DNA from: Gp6-AA40 sp032156805
Lineage (GTDB): Bacteria; Acidobacteriota; Vicinamibacteria; Vicinamibacterales; UBA2999
Direction: 5' to 3'
NCBI GenBank assembly: GCA_032156805.1
Contig: JALDXQ010000186.1
Span: forward strand, 1-14,095
Length of the DNA stretch: 14,095 nt
The notes under the pieces were generated by a model. The model was not told the origin of the DNA and made no database searches. It saw only the letters and a list, made by a program, of their open reading frames with translations. Position numbers and translations under genes: made by a program. This document shows positions 1 through 7,519 of the stretch, one piece after another. How positions within the stretch are numbered: the first letter of the stretch is position 1; each line of letters starts with the position of its first letter.

Positions 1-976
1 GTCTGGTCCGTCGCCGTCGTCCCGCCGCCTTCGTTGAAATGATACGCCGCCACAGGGCCGGGCGTGCTCGTCGCTGTCGTCAATGTGAAATCGCCCGACG
101 TCGCCACGTTCCCGCTCGCGTCCCGTGAGCGCACCCGGAAGTGATACAGCGTGTTCGATGACAAGCCTGTCACCGGCACACCGTGCCCTGTCACCAGTGC
201 CGGGTCGATCGTCGTGCTGCTTCCATACGCCGTCGTCGGCCCAAACTCGACCTGACTCGTGCTCCCTTCGTTGGTCGTCCACGTCACGATCGCACTCGTA
301 TCGCTCGGGGCGGCCGTCACCGCACTGATCACCGGCGGCACCATATCGCCGCCGCCCGCATCAGCGACCGGGGTGTTCATGTCGTTGACGATCTGCGGCA
401 GCGTGCGCGGCTGGCTGTAGAATCGCACATCGTCCAGGCGGCCATGGAACAGGTCCGACCACAGCGGCGCGCCGTTGTTGTCGCTGCCCAGCCCGACCTC
501 GTTGGCATCAGTCGCGACCGCGCCCAGCGCCCCTGTCGTCGACGCCGCCAGCACCCCGTTCTTGTACACCAGCAGCGTCGACCCGTTCTTCACCGCCGCG
601 ATGTGCGTCCACACCCCGGCCGTCAACGGCGTCGTGACCTGGCCCCCCGCGGAGAAATGCAGCGTCGGCCCGTTGTGACCCAGAAACCAGCTGTTGCCGA
701 AGGCCGTCCCGAGTTGCCGCGCCGCAATCGCCCGCCACCCGCTCGCCAACGTCGTCGGATACACCCACGCCGTGATCGTGAATGCCGACGTGAAGCTCAG
801 GTCCGTCGCCGGTGCCGGCAGCTCCGCCCGGCTATTGCCCCCATTGAAGACCACCGCCCCGCCCGTGTGGCCCTGCGTCGTCCACGTCACATTGGTCAGC
901 AGCAGCGTGTTGCCGCGCCCCGTCTGGTCCGTCGCCGTCGTCCCGCCGCCTTCGTTGAAATGATACGCCGCCACAG
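1..976 (-). repeat. Tandem LamG-Fn3 module repeat, 921-bp period
   Basis: Bases 1-55 are identical to bases 922-976, an offset of 921 bp or exactly 307 codons. Both copies encode the opening strand of a LamG domain (AAYHFNEGGGTTATDQT). The unit is therefore one LamG plus one Fn3-like domain. The first copy is cut by the window edge, so identity may continue further left. It stops at base 56/977, in the linker before the LamG. Confidence 0.85.
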
Positions 977-3653
977 CCGCGGGTTGCGACGGCTGCGGGA
1001 CGTATGTCGCGGTGAACCTCTCTGGGCTTTGCGGTGCGACAAGTGTCTGCTGCTGCGTGCCCCCGTTCGACCACGACGCAAACTGGTACAGCTGTCCATT
1101 CCACGTCTGAGGAGATGTGGCACTGACCGTATTGGTGGAGCCGACGATGACCGTGCGGTTGAATGGCGTTGTACCCGTAACCGCGTTGACGGTTATGTTG
1201 AGACCCGGCGGGCTGCTCTCAAACGTGAGGGTAACTGTCGCGGGATGGACGTTGATGCTCGTCGTCCCCTCCAGCCCGGCTGCGTCCGTTGCGGTGAGGC
1301 GAATTTCGATGAAAGAGGGATATTCGTGGTCGGGCCCTGGAAACGAACCAGACGCTACCCCAACATGCTGGGTGACAGGATGGGTATGACAGTTAGAGGG
1401 GCAGTGATGCATGATGATCGACCACCGCAAGGAGGATGGCGACAGCTCTCCCTCCTCGTTGTCTATCGCTCCCCCCGAGAACTGAATCAGGTCGCCCCTT
1501 TTCCAGCGGAGCCCTGGTTTCGGTGTGTCGATGAACGGCATGGGCGCCGTGTTGTTGACTGAAATGGTCACTGAGGCCACGTCGGAAAGGCCTTCACTGT
1601 CGGTGACCTTAACCTTAACGGTTACCGACAATGGCGGATCGCTGACGTAGGTAAACTGCGCCGTCACGCCGGTGCCATCGTCGAAGGCACCGTCCGCGTC
1701 GAGGTCCCATGCGTACGTAACCTCGTCGCCGTCCGGATCGCTCGACCCTGTGGCGTTGAAATGGACGGTCAACGGAGAATCGCCGGCGATCGGCGCGGCT
1801 TCGACATCAGCAGCCGGCGCCTTGTTCCCGGTGCTGTAGACAATTCGATGAAGGCGGTTGTCGTCGAAGCCAGCGTAGAAGATATCTCCTCCCGGCCCCG
1901 TGATCAGATGCACGGGACCTTCGCGCTGCCCACCCGGATTGGACTTGATGGTCACCACGTTTGATGGGTTGGGAAGTCCTCCCGCTCCGATGCGCATCGC
2001 CCAGATGCAGTCACGAACGTAATCGGCAAAGAACAACGCGCCGTTGTACTCGCTCGGATACGAGCCGCCTGCCACGTAGAAAGCCGTGCCCGACAGCGCC
2101 GAGCTGCCAGTTGGGCACGCCTCGCTCGCCACGACCCGCATGCTGTGACTGTAGGCGAAGTATGGATTCGTCAACCCGGAAGTTGCGGCAGGCTCTACGT
2201 AGAGGTTCTCGCAGATCGCGCGATTGGCCGCGTCGTACCCTGACTGCCTCGCTGAGCCCTCGTAGCACGGCCAGCCGAAGTTGGTCACGAGCGGCGAGAG
2301 GGGATTGGCCAGTTGGTTGATCTCTTCCCATTCAACCCAGCCGACATCGGCAATCCAGAGTTCATTGGTCCCCGGCCTGACTGTAAACCGGAAAGGATTC
2401 CGGAGACCGTAGGCGACTATGCGTCGTGCATTCGCATCGCTGCTGCCGAAGAGCGGATTGTCGGAAAGGGCTGCACCCGTCTGCGGATTGATACGAATAA
2501 TAGAGCCGTGAAGTCCTACCGCGTCACCGGCGGTACGAAGGTCCTGACTTCTCAGAGCTCCGCCTTCGTTTGCCGGATCCCCTGAGGAGGGATTACCGGC
2601 AGGCGACGATGGGGGACCGTAGTCAGCGTAGTTCGCGCTGGCTCCGTCTCCACTGGACGCATACAACGCACCATCAGAACCGAAGACCAGACTGCCGACA
2701 GAATGAGTCCAAAACTGCTGCCACCAATCGTCGATGAGGACTGTTTCCTGTGCACCCGTAAGCGGCGTGCCCGCGAAGTCGTTCGCGTTGAAACGTGAGA
2801 GCCGCCCGGTAATGACGCAGCCGACGCCGGTCGCATCAGGGCATCCATCGGCCACAGCTCCGGCCGTTCCCCATCGCGGCGCCGGAAAAGCAGGTAACAC
2901 AGCGTCGAAGGAGTACAAGACGTAGATGTACGGAATAGCGGGGAACTCCGGATGAAGCACCATCCCCAGAAAGCCGCGGTCCCAGAAATTGTGGACGTTG
3001 GTTCTCAGATCGATGAACAGGGTCGGTGTCGCGTCCTCGAGGCTGTCATAGACGTACACGCGACCGCTCTTTTCCCCCACAAAGAGCCGGCCATCCGATG
3101 CGAACTGCATGACCATGGGCCGCATCAGCCCGGTTTGCGGCAGTATCACGTCGGTGAAACCGGGCGTCGCCGTCGTGAACGACCAGGACACTTGCGCCAT
3201 CTGGTTGTCAGCAGGATCGCGAGCGCCAAGGATGCGCACCGTGAATGTCTGGCCGCCGGCGAGCGCAGAGTCGGGGACGAGCGTCGCAGTTTGCGTCAGG
3301 GGATCGTACGCAGTGTGGGACGGCTGGATGATCTTGCTGGAGTTGACCAACTCCATTACCAGCGTTGAAGGCTGGATCGGCTCACTGAACACTGCTCTGA
3401 TGATGATTTCCGTCGACACCTCATTTGCGCCTGGTGCTGGCGACAGTGCCAAGGTCGTGGGAGGCTGCGTATCTCCGCCCTGGGCGTTCGGCTCGAACTG
3501 AAAGAGAGCGGACTGATACGCGATCAGTAAGACGACCAGAACGGCGCTGCGAAGACCGCGAGTGCCCTTTAACTGACCGCGATGCTGAGCGCCACGAGGG
3601 TCGGCACGAGACGGTGACGGTGAGCGGCGCCGTCGATATTCGATTGAAAACAT
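1..3653 (-). CDS. Secreted PQQ-dependent sugar dehydrogenase with PKD, LamG and Fn3-like modules (3' end outside window)
   Basis: This is the 5' part (1217 codons plus two bases) of a giant exported protein; the frame is open to the left edge. The ATG at 3651-3653 is the only start, because an in-frame TGA lies two codons upstream; no good ribosome site is visible. A long arginine-rich n-region precedes a hydrophobic segment at about residues 36-51. Domains follow in order: SbsA-type Ig (Big_5, about 64-162); glucose/sorbosone dehydrogenase beta-propeller (about 163-606); PKD (about 607-697, with SSDPDGD); further Ig-like sequence (698-888); LamG (about 891-1093); Fn3-like (about 1108-1195); then a second LamG begins. 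In the propeller, H317 in THSVGSLVFG matches the catalytic-base histidine of soluble PQQ glucose dehydrogenases, and R418-N419 in GLRNPF matches their Arg-Asn pair. By family it oxidises sugars with PQQ outside the cytoplasm; the substrate is unknown. LamG and PKD suggest glycan or surface binding. The dehydrogenase assignment is firm; the C-terminal anchor is unseen. Confidence 0.9.
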   Translation of the reverse strand, partial: MFSIEYRRRRSPSPSRADPRGAQHRGQLKGTRGLRSAVLVVLLIAYQSALFQFEPNAQGGDTQPPTTLALSPAPGANEVSTEIIIRAVFSEPIQPSTLVMELVNSSKIIQPSHTAYDPLTQTATLVPDSALAGGQTFTVRILGARDPADNQMAQVSWSFTTATPGFTDVILPQTGLMRPMVMQFASDGRLFVGEKSGRVYVYDSLEDATPTLFIDLRTNVHNFWDRGFLGMVLHPEFPAIPYIYVLYSFDAVLPAFPAPRWGTAGAVADGCPDATGVGCVITGRLSRFNANDFAGTPLTGAQETVLIDDWWQQFWTHSVGSLVFGSDGALYASSGDGASANYADYGPPSSPAGNPSSGDPANEGGALRSQDLRTAGDAVGLHGSIIRINPQTGAALSDNPLFGSSDANARRIVAYGLRNPFRFTVRPGTNELWIADVGWVEWEEINQLANPLSPLVTNFGWPCYEGSARQSGYDAANRAICENLYVEPAATSGLTNPYFAYSHSMRVVASEACPTGSSALSGTAFYVAGGSYPSEYNGALFFADYVRDCIWAMRIGAGGLPNPSNVVTIKSNPGGQREGPVHLITGPGGDIFYAGFDDNRLHRIVYSTGNKAPAADVEAAPIAGDSPLTVHFNATGSSDPDGDEVTYAWDLDADGAFDDGTGVTAQFTYVSDPPLSVTVKVKVTDSEGLSDVASVTISVNNTAPMPFIDTPKPGLRWKRGDLIQFSGGAIDNEEGELSPSSLRWSIIMHHCPSNCHTHPVTQHVGVASGSFPGPDHEYPSFIEIRLTATDAAGLEGTTSINVHPATVTLTFESSPPGLNITVNAVTGTTPFNRTVIVGSTNTVSATSPQTWNGQLYQFASWSNGGTQQQTLVAPQSPERFTATYVPQPSQPAAVAAYHFNEGGGTTATDQTGRGNTLLLTNVTWTTQGHTGGAVVFNGGNSRAELPAPATDLSFTSAFTITAWVYPTTLASGWRAIAARQLGTAFGNSWFLGHNGPTLHFSAGGQVTTPLTAGVWTHIAAVKNGSTLLVYKNGVLAASTTGALGAVATDANEVGLGSDNNGAPLWSDLFHGRLDDVRFYSQPRTLPQIVNDMNTPVADAGGGDMVPPVISAVTAAPSDTSAIVTWTTNEGSTSQVEFGPTTAYGSSTTIDPALVTGHGVPVTGLSSNTLYHFRVRSRDASGNVATSGDFTLTTATSTPGPVAAYHFNEGGGTTATDQ

Positions 3654-3993
3654 TCGTCAAATTCAGATGCCCTGTCGGCCACGGCACTGGAACGACGTCG
3701 GGGACACGGGTCGAGCATGCTCAGTCATAAGCCTGCTCGGTATCCGTGAAATTACCCATGCGTCCTCCATTCTCGATCACAGCTCGTTATTCCATTTCGC
3801 CATTCGGCGTGAACAGTGAACGACAGATCCCAATTTCACAAACTGTGGGAGGTCGGCGTTGAGCCTTTGGGCGGTCGATCGTAGCACGCTCACGAGTGCC
3901 GTCGCGTTCGCCACGGCAAGCAGGATCATTCGTTTTTTCGAGAGGGGAACACAGCGCGAACGGAGTTTCGCGCGCCAAGTCCCTTTTCCGAGA
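3654..3993. other. Divergent intergenic region without a gene
   Basis: This 340-base stretch lies between the divergently read dehydrogenase and DUF433 genes and should hold both promoters. I see no convincing -35/-10 pair. A frame open from 3859 runs in phase into the DUF433 gene, but its first 45 codons resemble no known domain and it has no ribosome site, so I treat it as non-coding leader. Confidence 0.5.
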
Positions 3994-4254
3994 ATGGCCC
4001 ACGTTCAGGAGGATGCCCTCCTCGCGCGGATTACCGTCAATCCCGAGATCTTCAGTGGCAAGCCGATCGTTCGTGGTCGCCGGCTGGCCGTCGAGCATGT
4101 GCTCGGTATGCTGGCTGCGGGAGACTCGATAGATGATCTCCTGAGGGAGTACCCGTGGCTCGAGCGCGATGACATTCAGGCTTGCCTCGTGTACGCGAAG
4201 CGGCTCGTATGTCACGAGCGGGTCGAGCCTGCTGTTGAAAGCCCGGGTGAGTGA
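3994..4254 (+). CDS. DUF433 family protein (VapB45-like antitoxin)
   Basis: An 86-residue protein nearly all of which is a DUF433 domain. It carries the family signature ITVNPEIFSGKPIVRGRR, followed by a helical half with AAGDSIDDLLREYPWLERDDI and a conserved YA near the end. DUF433 proteins are small helix-turn-helix proteins, commonly the antitoxin of type II modules whose toxin is a DUF5615 PIN-like nuclease, usually the next gene and often overlapping. No such gene follows here: the frames after 4254 hold stops and a different remnant. I chose the ATG at 3994 because the domain begins about a dozen residues later; the ribosome site is weak and the frame is open upstream to 3859. It is probably an orphan antitoxin or a stand-alone regulator. 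The family is well supported; its role here is inferred. Confidence 0.8.
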   Translation: MAHVQEDALLARITVNPEIFSGKPIVRGRRLAVEHVLGMLAAGDSIDDLLREYPWLERDDIQACLVYAKRLVCHERVEPAVESPGE

Positions 4255-4467
4255 AGCCGGCCACTCAACCTGCTGATAGGCAGACGACTCCTAGACTTCA
4301 ATGAATCGACAAGGCGGGGCAGGCCGCGCTTTGGGTCCTTCAAGCTCGACCTCGGCGCGGGGCGGTTTCTCAAGAACGGTCGCACGATTCGCATCCAGCC
4401 GCAACGACTTGTGTCGAGTTGTACGGACATGACGCGAGCTTTGACACAGCGCCGATATTCGAGTTGA
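4255..4467 (+). pseudogene. Remnant of a CadC/OmpR-type winged-helix domain
   Basis: Directly after the DUF433 stop the same frame stays open to a TGA at 4465-4467 but has no start codon. About codons 4321-4398 read RFGSFKLDLGAGRFLKNGRT followed by IRIQPQ. This matches the first beta-strands of the Trans_reg_C winged-helix domain, typically FGPFRLD...L.R.G..V.L.PQ, found at the N-terminus of CadC-like regulators common in Acidobacteria. The recognition helices do not follow; the frame drifts into unrelated sequence. It reads as a decayed 5' piece of a regulator gene. The rest of this gap, to 4596, holds only a possible promoter: TTGACA at 4441-4446 with no good -10 box. Confidence 0.45.
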
Positions 4468-4596
4468 CTTGGGTCTGCGATCGGACTAGCCTCGAAGGCC
4501 GGTTTCAAAGGACGGATAACCTTTTCGACGCATCGGCTATCAGTTGTCGAGCCCATCGGCATTGCACCAGCTAACGAGGTTTGCGCAGGAGGCAAC

Positions 4597-5277
4597 ATGC
4601 GTTGCGCTAACTACGTTCGGGTGTGGATCGTTGCGTTCGCCGTCGCGGGTGCCGTTGGGCTCCACCCTCAAGAATCTCACGCCGCCTCGATTACCCTCAC
4701 GCCAACGCCTCCCTTTTTGATCGTCCCGGAAGATCTCCCAGGCGCTTTTAGCGTCACCGTCAAGAACGTCAGTACGGGAATTGTCGAAATCCCAGCCAGT
4801 CCGTTCGGAGTCAGCCCACTCGAGAACATCGTGGTCGCTGGGGCCTCTCCCTTTTTTGGAAACGTGAACGACATCAATGGGGGTATCGAATACGTGAGCG
4901 GTGACATGAATGACAAAGTCACGCTCGCTCGAATCGTTCAAGGAACTGATTTTTGCAGCGGTTTCGATCTGGGGCCGCAGGGGACGTGTGTCTTTTCAGT
5001 GTTCTTCAGCACAGCAGACAACAACAAGCCGGCGTCCGGTACCAATAGCGGCATCTGGAGAATTCATCTGTCAGTCGGCTTCTTCCCAGCAGGCGCTCAA
5101 GTGCAGAGCAACGCGCATGGAAGCGTTCTGGTGGAGGTGATCGACCCCGGCGCGATACCGAAACTGCCGGAGCCTTCGTCGCTGAGCCTCCTCGCCTCTG
5201 GTCTCGTCGGATTGATCAGCATCGCTTGGAACTGTCGGCGGCGGGCAGAACGTCACCCACGAACGGGGTCACAGTGA
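4597..5277 (+). CDS. PEP-CTERM sorting-domain protein with ASH/choice-of-anchor-D-like Ig domain
   Basis: A 226-residue exported protein. Residues 1-30 form a signal peptide (hydrophobic WIVAFAVAGAVGL, likely cut after SHA). The body is beta-rich, and the pair of cysteines in FCSGFDLGPQGTCVFSVFF resembles the Cys..Cys-V-x-F core of ASPM/SPD2/Hydin or choice-of-anchor-D Ig domains. The C-terminus is a complete PEP-CTERM signal: PEPSS at 191, a hydrophobic helix at about 195-212, and arginines at 214-216. In characterised systems such tails are processed by an exosortase during export to the surface or the exopolysaccharide matrix; no exosortase is in this window. The start is fixed by AGGAGG at 4587-4592, four bases before the ATG. 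Its stop overlaps a possible GTG start of the next, broken gene. The ligand or function of the body is unknown. Confidence 0.88.
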   Translation: MRCANYVRVWIVAFAVAGAVGLHPQESHAASITLTPTPPFLIVPEDLPGAFSVTVKNVSTGIVEIPASPFGVSPLENIVVAGASPFFGNVNDINGGIEYVSGDMNDKVTLARIVQGTDFCSGFDLGPQGTCVFSVFFSTADNNKPASGTNSGIWRIHLSVGFFPAGAQVQSNAHGSVLVEVIDPGAIPKLPEPSSLSLLASGLVGLISIAWNCRRRAERHPRTGSQ

Positions 5278-5538
5278 GATCGCTTCTGCAAGGGATCGCC
5301 GTTGTGCTGCTGGTCGTCGCCGCGCCGACTATGGGTGCTCGTCACCTCACCCTTCGAGTTCAAAATAACGAATCTGATCCCTCCGGGGGGCCATTCAGAT
5401 TTCGCAATTCGCGGCCTCGTTGAGGGCTCGGCAACATCACGTGTCCCGGAACTCCCGACGCTGTTTCTGTCTTGTATCGGGTTGGTCTCGCTCAAGCTTG
5501 CATCTCAGCGGAGGCGCACTGAATCCGAAGGTTGCTAG
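5274..5538 (+). pseudogene. Frameshifted short PEP-CTERM-like gene
   Basis: A GTG at 5274 overlaps the stop of the previous gene (GTGA) and opens a signal peptide, VRSLLQGIAVVLLVVAAPTMG, but that frame ends at 5423 in nonsense. A +1 frame from about 5340 continues with PFEFKITNLIPPGGHSDFA and ends in a PEP-CTERM-like tail: VPELP, a hydrophobic stretch, then QRRR, with its stop at 5536-5538. Joining the two gives an exported protein of under 90 residues, far shorter than a normal PEP-CTERM protein, and the motif is PELP rather than PEPS. It is best read as a decayed relative of the upstream gene that has lost its middle. A sequencing error could explain the frameshift but not the missing body. 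Confidence 0.5.
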
Positions 5539-5753
5539 CGCGCATGACGCCATGATTCGGCAGACGTGCTGAGAACAGCGTTCGCTCTTCTGGCCGACTC
5601 GTTGCGGCTCCTGCTACTAACGTTCCAGTCGACTACCAGCGACCCATCGTGTGGTAGCCTGCGCCCGTCTCGGCGGCTTGCATCATCACTGCGAGTTTGA
5701 GACCGATCGCGGCTTGAGTTTTTGCGGAGGACAACCGGCCGGCCTGCGCAGAA

Positions 5754-6464
5754 CTAGCCACGGGAAACCGAACGCTTTCCGGCGCGCCCTCGGCTCCAGC
5801 CGATGGCGGCAAGTCCGCTCACCATGAGAACGACCGTGGACGGCTCGGGAACGGTGGCGAATTCGTACCGTACGTGCGCTCCACCCTGGGTGAATGGGTC
5901 TACGGTCACATGCACGATGCCGCTTCCCGCGATATCGACAACCATGTTCGAAAGTCCCATCTGGCCAAGCACCAACTTACCCGTCATCGTGAACGGCGCT
6001 TCGTCAGCAAAAACAACGCCTGGTGGTGGTTGGCCCATCGGCGGGTTGGTGAACGTCAAAAAGCCACCACAGTCTGGCAGGGGGTCAAAATCAGCTACCT
6101 GACAAGAAACGTCGCCGACCTGTACGGTGCCATTCCCAGAAGCAAAAAAAACATCAGGGACAGGCGGCGGCGGCGTCCAATTACCGAACCCCGCTACGAG
6201 GATACCCGTGTCGAAGAAGTCGGGCCCCCCAAAGATCCCGCCCGCAAGGAAGTAATCGACAGCAAAGTTATCCCCAGAGAATGTAGCTTGCTGAAAGTTT
6301 TGGGTTGATTCGTAGAAACCTTGCTTGACGACAAAGGGGTCGGCACGGGTCTCCGTTGCGCCTGCCGACAGAATGCCTACCCCGGTGAGAATGATCGCGA
6401 TGATTCTCTTCATCCTCATCGCGCGCCAGCTGGGTGACCGTTGTCCAACGAGGGCAGCTCTCAT
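5754..6464 (-). CDS. PEP-CTERM sorting-domain protein
   Basis: A 236-residue exported protein convergent with the previous PEP-CTERM gene. The frame is open further upstream, but I chose the ATG at 6462-6464 because GGGAGGA (complement of 6468-6474) lies three bases before it; an internal MRMKRIIAII start has no ribosome site. The signal peptide has a basic n-region and hydrophobic core at about residues 21-36, with likely cleavage after TRA at 41. The mature part is rich in Gly, Phe and Pro with proline runs (TPPPPVPD, GQPPPG) and two cysteines (SCQVADFDPLPDC). The tail is classical: VPEPST at 205-210, a hydrophobic helix, then arginine/lysine residues. It would be sorted by an exosortase to the surface or matrix. 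The body matches no domain I can name. Confidence 0.87.
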   Translation of the reverse strand: MRAALVGQRSPSWRAMRMKRIIAIILTGVGILSAGATETRADPFVVKQGFYESTQNFQQATFSGDNFAVDYFLAGGIFGGPDFFDTGILVAGFGNWTPPPPVPDVFFASGNGTVQVGDVSCQVADFDPLPDCGGFLTFTNPPMGQPPPGVVFADEAPFTMTGKLVLGQMGLSNMVVDIAGSGIVHVTVDPFTQGGAHVRYEFATVPEPSTVVLMVSGLAAIGWSRGRAGKRSVSRG

Positions 6465-6494
6465 AAATCCTCCCGTGTTGGAAAGGCGGGAGGA
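6462..6494 (-). promoter_or_regulatory. Hairpin that can sequester the ribosome binding site of the minus-strand PEP-CTERM gene
   Basis: On the minus-strand transcript, UCCUCCCG (complement of 6487-6494) can pair perfectly over 8 bp with CGGGAGGA (complement of 6468-6475) across an 11-base loop. The second arm is the Shine-Dalgarno sequence of the gene starting at 6464. The pairing is seen directly; translational control is inferred. Confidence 0.45.
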
Positions 6495-6731
6495 ATTTAC
6501 CACGAAATGCTCTGCGTCGGGCCGAGTTTTGCGTTGCATCTGTCCCGATCGGTGCCGGCCAGACATACTGAGAAACTTCGACCGCAACCCGTCGATGTGG
6601 CGTGGTACAACGGCTGGCGCCGTGCGACGCGCTCAGCGTTTAGGTGGGACTGCGAGGTCGTCGGAAGCGTCGCAGACGATGCCAATGACATCTGCGTGCA
6701 AACCTGTTCCCGTGTCGGTCGCCGCCAGACG

Positions 6732-7157
6732 ATGTCGGCGCTGACGATCTCGGTCACCGCCAATCGTGCGACGTCCGACACCATCGGGGAGATTCTGTCA
6801 GATATCCAGACCCAGGCCGTCCAGGCGAGGCACATCATCGATCGTCATCGGACAATGCTGCGAAGTCGTCAGTTGGACATGAAACCGATGGATCTTCACG
6901 TCGTGATCAATGACAGCCTTGCTCTCGTCGACCACGACATGAAAGCGCGGCAGATCGAGGCGACTGTGAATCTGTCGCCGAATCCGTGCCTCATCAGCGG
7001 CGACCAGGTGCTATTGGGGCAGGTGCTCGTGAACCTGGTGGTGAACGCCATGGACGTGATGACCGACACAACGCCGGCCCGACGCCACATCCGGCCTTCA
7101 TCCCCGCGGATCGCTTGGGGAGCATGGCATTGTCGACGGCTTCAGCCTGAGATCTGA
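6732..7157 (+). pseudogene. Truncated sensor histidine kinase remnant
   Basis: Codons between about 6774 and 7093 match the end of the dimerisation region and the start of the ATP-binding domain of a two-component kinase: EILSDIQTQAVQARHIIDRH, then LDMKPMDLHVVINDSLALVD, and an N-box QVLVNLVVNAMDVM with N at 7044. The similarity stops abruptly after TPARRHI. The D, F and G boxes that bind and position ATP are missing, and the tail to the TGA at 7155-7157 is unrelated. No H-box histidine is visible; SALTISVTANRA just upstream may be the worn end of the HisKA helix. A frame open from 6441 adds nothing kinase-like. It is a non-functional fragment, with no response regulator beside it. Confidence 0.7.
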
Positions 7158-7519
7158 CGACGGTCGCCGAGTTCCGAGTAGGCGCCTCCGAAGCGAACCT
7201 CTGGCTGCTGGGCGTGGGCGAGCGCGAGAGCTCCGATCGCCCCCGTCGGCCCACCGTTTCGCACGTCGCACCCGCGGCATGTCGCGGGCTCGGTCAAACG
7301 TTCGTTTGCGCCGCACGAATCTTGGGGTGAGTTCGCTGAAAACACTGTGTGCATCGATGGCGAGCCGGATGCGTACCAACAGTTCAGTCGTGGGCAACAT
7401 TTGGCATGGTGACGCGTGCCGATCTCGGCAGATCATTTCTCGCACCGACCAACAGCGTTCGCGTTGTGGTGAGCGCACAAGGCCAGCGGGTCATGCGATT
7501 GAGAGAAAGTTAACGTGTC
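7158..7519. other. Gap without an intact gene
   Basis: This 362-base stretch lies between the kinase remnant and the MCE operon. On the minus strand a frame spanning 7142-7354 includes ALALAHAQQPEVRFGGAYSE at about 7172-7231, which looks like the end of a signal peptide and a mature N-terminus, but it stops 13 residues after the AQQ at a TGA at 7142-7144. The operon promoter should lie near the right end; I cannot point to clear boxes. Confidence 0.4.

Noticed and set aside
183..1562. Plus-strand open frame of 459 codons
   Set aside because: It is antisense to the LamG/Fn3/Ig part of the dehydrogenase gene, is dominated by Arg, Pro and His, and shows no domain; typical shadow in high-GC DNA.
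3787..4215. Minus-strand 142-codon frame
   Set aside because: Antisense to the DUF433 gene, no ribosome site or known motif.
4441..4492. Sigma-70-type promoter before the first PEP-CTERM gene (TTGACA at 4441, second TTGACT at 4464)
   Set aside because: Neither has a convincing -10 box at 16-18 bases, and no -24/-12 sigma-54 pattern was found either.
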